Assembly (NCBI GenBank): GCA_027625915.1
Contig: JANTQA010000060.1
Location: 5,456,001 to 5,520,000 of the forward strand
Length of the DNA: 64,000 nt
Direction: 5' to 3'
Origin: Anaeramoeba flamelloides
Lineage: Eukaryota; Metamonada; Anaeramoebidae
Below are positions 56,992 to 64,000 of this stretch, one piece after another (the first letter of the stretch is position 1; each line of letters opens with the position of its first letter). The notes beneath the pieces were generated by a model that did not search any database, had not been told where the DNA came from, and saw nothing but the letters and a program-made list of their open reading frames with translations. Both the position numbers and the translations under genes were made by a program.

Positions 56992-59900
56992 ATGAACTCA
57001 ACCAAAAAAAGAGTATCATACTTTTATGACACAAACATTGGGAAATTTAATTATGGAGGAGAGCACCCAATGAAGCCAAAAAGAATCAGACTCACACACG
57101 ACTTAATTACAGGATATGGTCTACATTCCAAAATGCAGATATGCCCCATAAACCACACTACCCGAAAAGAGTTATGTAAATTCCATTCTCTGGAGTATAT
57201 CCAGTTTTTGGAAAGCATCACACCAGATAATTTGGATGAATTCACAGAAAAGTTAGATCAATTCAATATCGGAGAAGATGTGCCTATTTTCGATGGCGTG
57301 CTAGAGTTTAGCCAAATTTCAGCTGGTGGCTCAATTGATGGTGCAAGGAAATTAAATCATGGCGAAACAGATATTGCAATCAATTGGTCAGGTAATATCT
57401 AGAGATCACTTTTTTTTATCTTTTTCTAATATTCTCTCTGTTTGAACATAAAGAGTCTTCAATTTTTATTTCACCATGTGATTATTCTATAACAATAAAA
57501 CGAAATATGTGTTTAGTGTGAAAAAGAGTTTTGTTAAAAAGTGTATGTCTTGTTCTGAAATTTATTTTAGAACTCTTGGATTAAAGCCAAAGTTTTTGAA
57601 AAAAAATCGATGAAAGTTTTGAAAATTTTTTTTTTGAAAAATTGGTTTCTGTGAGTCAAAAGATCCATTCCAACAATTTGATTAATTAAAAAAAAAAAAA
57701 AACACCCACCTCTTAGTAAAAAAGATCCAAATATTTTGAAACTCAAACTTTTGAATTTTTTGGTTCTTGTTCCCTTTTCCACCAAATAATATTTTTTTTT
57801 TTTTTTTTTTATTTTTAATAGCTGTTTTCCTTACTGTTTCCATTTTCTTAAAAACAAAGAAATTTAAAAATATTTTAAAATTGCCAGTGAAGCAAATTGA
57901 CGAAATTTTTTTTTTGTTTTTTTTTCTTTGAGCTTTCATACTTTTAATTTTTTTTCTTTTATAAAAGGAATTTTATTCAAACTTTTTTTTTATTCTTGTT
58001 TTGAAAAAACAAAAAAGATCAACCTGAAATTTATTTTTCCATTATAACCAGTTTGCGTTTTTATTTCTCTAAAGGATTGAAATATCTTTTCACAATCAAA
58101 GACTGTTATTGAGGAATTAATTGTGGTTTGTGAACAAGCTTATTTAACCTCAATTTTCTTCGGTCCTTTTTCTGTTTAAGGAAGACATAATTTCTTTTTT
58201 CTTTCACAAAATCGAATTTTAATCCAAATCATTTTTTTTTTTAAATTTTGTTTTTTGTGCTTGTTTTGAAAGACAAAAGAAAAAGTAAACTGAAAAGTGA
58301 ATGATTTTTCTGTTGCAAAAAAAAAAAAATTATTAAAGGAGTGAAAAAAATACCTTACCTGAAAAAAATCCCGGACAAGATTTTTAATTGTGAATATTAG
58401 TAAAATTATTGTGTAATTTCATTTATTTATAATCAAATTCCTTTTTTTAAGAATCAAACTTTTTCAATTATAACTCCCCCACTTATTAGAATGATGATTG
58501 ATGAAATCACACTTGTTCAAAACACCATTCAATCAATCAAAAAACAAGAAGAAAAATTATCATTTTCCAAACTCTAGTAAACCTCAATAAAACTCGTTTT
58601 GTTTTTCAAAAAAAGTTGATCAACATTAGGCTATCAAACAATTACTCGAGTATTCAGGAGACACCTTACTTTGATGGACTTTAGGTAGGTTTATTACTAA
58701 TCTCATAAAAAAATTGGTTATTTATAATAAGGATTTGATTGAAATTAGACAAAAATTTTACTAATACTCACAATTAAAAATCTTGTCCGGGATTTTTTTC
58801 ATGTCCGGTATTTTTTTCCCTACTATACATAAAAAATATACAGTGGTGTAAATAAACCTGTGTTTTTTATTTTAACCCATTACTAAAATTTCACTCATGC
58901 AAAAAATATTGGATGAACCTAGAAATAAAAGAAACCAATCAATGGGATGACAACAGTATATAAACAAGAAATTGGGTTCTTTAAATAAATTTTAAAAAAG
59001 AATTATGAAGATACTTGGAAGATTAAAATGTAATTTTTTTACAAAAAAATAAGCATAATTTCATTTTTTGAATTTTTTTTAAAAAAATTATTGAATCTCA
59101 GAAATTTTGTAAATATGATGAAATTTTTGGAACAAAAGCATTTAATATAATTTAACTATTTTGACTAATCAAAGATCTAACCTCTAAAGTCAATTTGGTA
59201 CTGAACCAAGAATCTATAAGTGATTTCTGGTCTTCAAATACCCAAGTCTGAAAAAAAAACACGAGTTAAATTTTAGTAATGGGTTAAAGGTTGTAAACAC
59301 GGGTTATTTACACCTTTGTAATATGTTTTTGGTTCCGAATTCTTTTTATTAAAAAAAGTGTTTCTTTTTTTTCTTATAGGTTTCTGAGAAATATACACAG
59401 CCAACAAGTGTCTGCATTTAATTTCACGCAGAGTAATTAACTTGAATTTTCAAGTGATGCACTAAAAAACAAAGAATCAATAATCTTTTCTGATCATTCT
59501 TTGAAATCAATATTATTCATCTTTTATTCCCTCGAGAGATTGAAACACAATGTATTAACCAGAAAAAAGTAAATTAAAAGCATTTCCAACTAAAAGACAG
59601 CCCAACTGTTGAGTATTTTAGCATTTTTTGGGTTTTATTTGGAAAATGAAAAATAAAATATTTGTTGATCACAAAACTTTAATAAATTTTCCAACAAAAC
59701 AAACCAAATTTCTATTCGTTTTTTTTTGATACTGCACCTGGGCCAGTCCAAATTATTTTCTAGGATATTGTTCTACTTCAAGTAAACTATCTAGTGGTTG
59801 GAAATAATTTGAATAGACACAGGCAGAATCAAATTTTGATTTCCAAATTGAGTTAAATTTTGAATTTGACAGTTCTGAGTGTTTTAAATTTTGTCTTTGG

Positions 59901-61713
59901 AAAGATCAAACCTTAGAGATGTTATTTTCAATTTAAAGAATCTGTTTTTATGATTTAGAATGTATAAAAAAAGCTATTTTTTTTCTCTGACTATAATTTT
60001 TTTCTTTTTTTTTTTGATATAAAGAAGTGAAAAAAATACCCGACATGAAAATAATCCAGTACAAGATTTTTAATTGTGAATATTAGGAAAATTGATATAA
60101 TTTCTTTTATTTTCAATCAAATCATTTTTATAAATAATCGGACTTTTTATGAATCAAATTTCAAAAATTATAACACATCCACTTATTTGAATGATGATTA
60201 ATTAAATTACACTTGTTCAAAATACCATTCATCCAATCAAAAAATAAGAATAAAAAAATATCCTTTTCCAAACTCTGGTAAACTACTATAAAAAACTATT
60301 GTTTTTCAAAAAAAGTTGATCTACTTATGCTATCAAACAGTTACTTGAGTATTCTTGAGACACCCTCACTTTAATGAACTTTAGGTATCTTTATTACTAT
60401 CTTCATAAAAAATTTGAATATTTATAAAAAGGATTTGATTGAAAATAAAAGAAATTACACATATATTTTCTTATATTCACAATTAAAAATCTTGTACTGG
60501 ATTATTTTCATGTCCGGTATTTTTTTCCCTACTATATACAAAATTTTTTTCAAATTTTACTCAACTTGAAACATTTCCAGAGTCCTCATCCCAAAATCAA
60601 AAAGAGGGAAAAAAAATCTAATGTATTATATTTTTTCAAACCTAATATAAAACAACATTTAAGTTACCCAGTATTAATGTTTTTATAAGTAATCATTTCA
60701 ACCCAAATAAAAGAAAAAAATATAAAACTCAAAAATAAAAACAGGTGTGTCCAAAATAATGAAACGAGCGGAACAAAAATTGTATTGGTAAATTTGTTGA
60801 AATTTCACCAACAATTGTTGATTGATCAAATGATAAGATACCATCTACCGATTGAGTGTGATTTTCTCTATTGTGCAAACTCAACACTAGCTTTCTATCT
60901 ACCATTGAAAAAAAATTTCAGAATCTAACCAAAGAGATTACGTAACTGCAAAAAAGGAAATGAAAACAAAAAGAAAAAAGAAAAAAAATGAAATAGTTTG
61001 TAAAATCAAAATTTATTTCCAAATTGAATTTAAAGTGTAGTATTGTTATCCTTCCAACTGTTTAAAGTGTGTCCAAAATTTTGAAATATAGTTTAGTTCA
61101 ACGGCCCTTTTCCAAAAAATATACACATCTTTTCATTGTTAATTTTCTAAATTTCGGTCATACATCACATCCTGATGATTTTTAATCGAAACTAGGCACT
61201 CACAAAAAGTGTAAAAAAACTCTAGGTTTCAAAAAGTTAATTTTCACCATAATTTCCTTAAACTGAAATTAGAATTTTTAAGTTTTTTTTATGTTTTCAC
61301 TTCGTTTTTAAAAATAAACTCCTTTTTCAAGTTATTAAAATTTAAAAGTAAGTGAAACTATACTTTACATTTGACCTAGGATTTTAAAATAAATGAACGA
61401 AAAGTTTTTGAGTTTTTATCTTCTGCTATTTTTATTTAAAAAATGTAAAAAAACAAATAATTCTTTGGGGAAAATACAGAATTTTCAAATAAATAAAGAT
61501 TTTATACTATTGTATTTTTTTTTAAATTTTAATTAACTATAAAAAAAAAGATTTGCACCTTTTTTATTTTTAATTATTGTAATGCAAGATTTCTTTAAAT
61601 TATTAATAAAATGAATTAGATTTAATTTAAAAATTCATAATACTGTCATTTTCCAAGAAAGAAAAAAAAATATTTTTGTTTAATTTCCTTGAATCGAAGG
61701 TTATTGTGATGAA

Positions 61714-61748
<35 letters not shown>

Positions 61749-62281
61749 TCAACAAATCAATTAAAAAATATAAAATGTCTGGTATTACTTTATCCCCGCC
61801 TTCTTGATTTTGAAATAAAATTATTATTATTTTTTTAGAGGAGAAATTAACTGTATTAATTATTTATTATCACCCCCTCTGTAACTTCACCTAAACATAT
61901 TTTTGACTTTCTAAACATAATATAAACAAAATATTTTTTTTTCTTCTCATTATTATTTCTTAAAAATTGTCATTACACCCATTCTTATTTTTTTCTTTTT
62001 TTCTTTCTGTTTATTTTTTTTTTTGATTATTGTTTCTAATCCTAATAATTACATAAAAATAGGCGGACTCCATCATGCAAAAAGTAAAGAAGCATCTGGT
62101 TTTTGTTATATCAATGATATTGTTTTAGGAATTTATGAATTATTAAAATACCATTCAAGGATATTATATATTGATATTGATATCCATCACGGAGATGGTG
62201 TTGAAGATGCATTTTATCAAACAAATCGAGTAATGACTTGCAGTTTTCATAAATATGGAAATGATTTTTTCCCAGGGACAG
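56992..62281 (+). CDS. Class I histone deacetylase (RPD3/HOS2 type), 5' part
   Basis: Zinc-dependent lysine deacetylase, truncated by the window end. Exon 1 is 56992-57391, a 4671-bp phase-1 intron is 57392-62062, exon 2 is 62063-62281, and another phase-1 donor (GTTTGTAAT) follows, so later exons lie beyond 64000. The 207 visible residues start [22 protein letters not shown], which is typical class I. Joining across the intron restores INWSGGLHHAK. The visible catalytic set is His137-His138 (HDAC1 His140/141), Phe147 in GFCYIND, and Asp173/His175 in [14 protein letters not shown] (zinc ligands), then SFHKYG..FFPGTG. The second zinc Asp and the transition-state Tyr belong to missing exons. 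Such enzymes act in Sin3, NuRD or SET3-type complexes; a SAP30-like gene is 45 kb upstream. Confidence 0.95.
58336..58823 (-). mobile_element. ACCGGACATG-family element, copy 3, in HDAC intron 1
   Basis: Left GGAGTGAAAAAAATACCTTA, then AAAATCCCGGACAAGATTTT; right CTTGTCCGGGATTTTTTTCA, then TGTCCGGTATTTTTTTCCCT. The interior runs opposite to copies 1 and 2 (TAGGTAGGTTTATTACTAAT). Closest to copy 1. Confidence 0.85.
58841..59318. mobile_element. TA-flanked DNA element, CAGTGGTGTAAATAA end, in HDAC intron 1
   Basis: Left CAGTGGTGTAAATAAACCTG, right CGGGTTATTTACACCTTTG, with TA on both sides (58839-58840, 59319-59320). The terminal repeat continues about 50 bp (AACCCATTACTAAAATTT and inverse). 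TA targets with a CAGTGGTGTA end are like Tc1-type transposons. 478 bp, with no transposase left. A longer relative is at 5383-6093. Confidence 0.8.
60021..60535 (-). mobile_element. ACCGGACATG-family element, copy 4, in HDAC intron 1
   Basis: Ends GAAGTGAAAAAAATACCCGA and GTCCGGTATTTTTTTCCCTA; the inner arms AATCCAGTACAAGATTTTTA and complement have changed together. Interior collinear with copy 3 (TTTAGGTATCTTTATTACTA). Confidence 0.8.
60743..61096 (+). mobile_element. ~350-bp GTGTGTCCAAAAT-family element, in HDAC intron 1
   Basis: Begins GGTGTGTCCAAAATAATGAA and ends near AAGTGTGTCCAAAATTTTGA; the two ends are similar in direct rather than inverted order. Landmarks are TTGTTGAAATTTCACCAACA, TTGATCAAATGATAAGATAC and AATCTAACCAAAGAGATTAC. 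Related in inverse to 52880-53225. Confidence 0.7.
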
Positions 62282-63224
62282 GTTTGTAATTTTTAATTCA
62301 TTAATTTTATTTGTTTATTTTCTCTTTCTTATTTAAACAACTTTTTTCAAATACTATTAATTTAAAAAATAATTGATATCATTTTCAGTCTTATGTCTAA
62401 ACTAAATTGAATTTCTATAAAAATAATTTTCTTTTACAAATGTTAGATAATAAAAGAAGTTATACTTTTGAATAAATGAAGTGTTTGTATCAATATATTT
62501 ATTTTTATATTCGTTGTTACGTAACAATTCTTGATTTTTTTTTTTTTTTTTTTTTGGAAAAAAATATGACATTTTTATTTCAAGATTAATTCAATTTAAT
62601 AAGAAAAAAGAATATGATAAAAAAAAAATGAAAAATTGAAAAACGATCTATATAAACTTGAACTTTGTTTCAATTAAAAGGTACGAAAAAAATTTCTAAA
62701 TATAAATTATTTTTTATAAATGACTTTTGAAGAAAAAATAAGAAATAAATAGAATAATAAACATATCAAAGATTATTTAATATACATATGCAGTGAATCT
62801 AATCAACCAATATATTTTTTTAAAAATAGAAAAATTAAAATTCTTAGGGGAATCGATTGAGAGAAAGAACATTGCCCATTTTGATCTTCAATTGAAGATC
62901 AAAGAAAATTCCAATAGAAATCAATATTATTTTTTTACAATCAGTTTCACAGTTTCAGTAACATTAAAACAAGACATTTTTACTAAGTGGCCATTGATTT
63001 TACATTCAAAAAAAATTTACAAATGAATTATGTTTCAATGGGAAAATCGAAAAATCTAAAAAAAAAGTGTAAAGATGTTAAAAAATGATTTTCAATTTTG
63101 AAAATTTGAAAATAATTTTTTCTTCTAATATCCAAACAATCATTTAAACACACATAATAAATATCTTGCAACTTGGCCACCTGACCTGGAAAAAAGTTTT
63201 ATATTTTTATCTATCTATCCATAA

Positions 63225-63263
<39 letters not shown>

Positions 63264-64000
63264 AAAAAAAGAAAATAATAGAGAAAGAGAAGAGGGATAA
63301 AAATTGGAAAAAAAAACAAAAATAGAAAGAATGAAGAGAGAAAAAAGAGAGTAGAGGATATCATCTGAAATTTATGGATTTAAAACAGATCTTAATTGAA
63401 GAGATCTGAAAAAAAAAAATTTCTTGAAGATTCACAAAATACATAATTATATACAATAGACATTAAAAAACGAGAAACTGTCGTTTTTATTTGTGTGTTT
63501 GTTATTTTTTTTTTTGTTTTTTTTCACTTGGATTTGTTTTAATAGATACTTTTCAATCACTCATATATCTTATCTTAATTATATAATGGATTGGAAATTT
63601 TTTGATTAAAAAAAAATGAATTAAAAAGTCTAAAAACTTGAATTAATGATATATTAAGAGTAATTTTAAAAGCTCAAAAGTGCACACCAAATAAATATTA
63701 TCCGAAATGAGACTAGAGTTGATTTCAGTAATTTAAGTATAAACCAAAAAGTAAACTTTTTGAAAAAAAATTAAACCAATTGAATTCACAACAACTTCTT
63801 TACCTAATAACTTATGATATTGACTATATTTGGGGAGAAAAAAATGATAAAAATTGAAATCAAATGGAAAATATTGAATGAATTAAAAAACAAAAATTTA
63901 GAAGTAAAACAAAATTTGTAAAACATTATTTTAAAAATTCGCTAAATTTGAACAAATACTGGGAAACTTCTGAATATTGTGGAATAATTCGAAAACAGTC
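62282..64000 (+). other. HDAC intron 2, running off the window
   Basis: Starts with GTTTGTAATT after the FFPGTG codons. No exon encoding the expected following DI(K/R)D.G block is present before 64000, so the intron exceeds 1.7 kb. It contains an (AT)n tract (63231-63260) and a GA-rich stretch (63262-63355). A 77-residue frame at 62793-63026 does not match the family. Confidence 0.75.

Larger units (their letters stand above)
57392..62062 (+). other. 4.67-kb intron 1 of the HDAC gene
   Basis: GTAATATC donor, AAAATAG acceptor. Elements sit almost end to end: an ACCGGACATG copy (58336-58823), a TA-flanked GGTGTAAATAA element (58841-59318), another ACCGGACATG copy (60021-60535) and a ~350-bp family copy (60743-61096). 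Poly-A and poly-T tracts (for example 61719-61744) fill much of the rest. No internal exon was found, and none is needed because the flanking exons join within the conserved WSGGLHH block. Confidence 0.85.

Noticed and set aside
62793-63026. Possible third HDAC exon
   Set aside because: An AG precedes it, but the encoded residues do not follow the DI(K/R)D.G block expected after PGTG, and stops lie in the required phase.

Overview
This is a very A+T-rich eukaryotic window with spliced genes and many small inverted-repeat DNA elements. Introns follow GT..AG, and UAA, UAG and UGA all end real genes, so the standard code is used. The K/N/E/Q-rich low-complexity runs, sparse genes, mix of short (0.1-0.7 kb) and very long (4.7 and 5.7 kb) introns, and crowd of TA-flanked hairpin elements suggest a free-living protist, perhaps an amoeba such as Anaeramoeba. 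That placement is inference only.

Seven protein genes can be supported. Five had to be assembled from exons using splice-site phase and family conservation: ribosomal protein uL13/L13a (6490-7238 +, 2 exons); a 113-aa SAP30-like Sin3-complex protein (11674-12249 +, 2 exons); a 1152-aa polytopic membrane protein with an N-terminal Gly-Gln-Asn-Met 11-mer repeat domain (28654-23962 -, 5 exons); a DHHC palmitoyltransferase (41665-34234 -, 5 exons, including an 8-nt microexon and a 5.7-kb intron); and the 5' part of a class I histone deacetylase (56992 to past the window end, +, with a 4.67-kb intron). Two are intronless: an ASH2-type SPRY protein (46739-46008 -) and a TPR protein with charged linkers (48025-50256 +).

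The rest is repeats. At least nine ~195-bp near-perfect palindromes carry CAGTCAGTTCCAC ends, most flanked by TA (Tc1/mariner style). Other families are: four copies of a 460-515-bp element with ACCGGACATG ends; two TA-flanked GGTGTAAATAA elements; a ~350-bp family with six copies; single elements with GGGGCCC, TGTTGGACAC and GGAATCA signatures; a 4.2-kb long inverted repeat (12.58-16.81 kb) whose spacer is packed with palindromes; and a 3.9-kb structure of four ~1-kb modules in the interleaved order U V U' V' (17.55-21.41 kb), with tRNA-like A/B boxes in both V copies.

Functionally, a SAP30-like subunit and a class I HDAC (both Sin3/Rpd3 machinery) and an ASH2-like SPRY protein (COMPASS-type) lie in one window. 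They are unlinked as transcription units. uL13 is a housekeeping ribosomal gene; the DHHC enzyme and the polytopic protein are membrane proteins.
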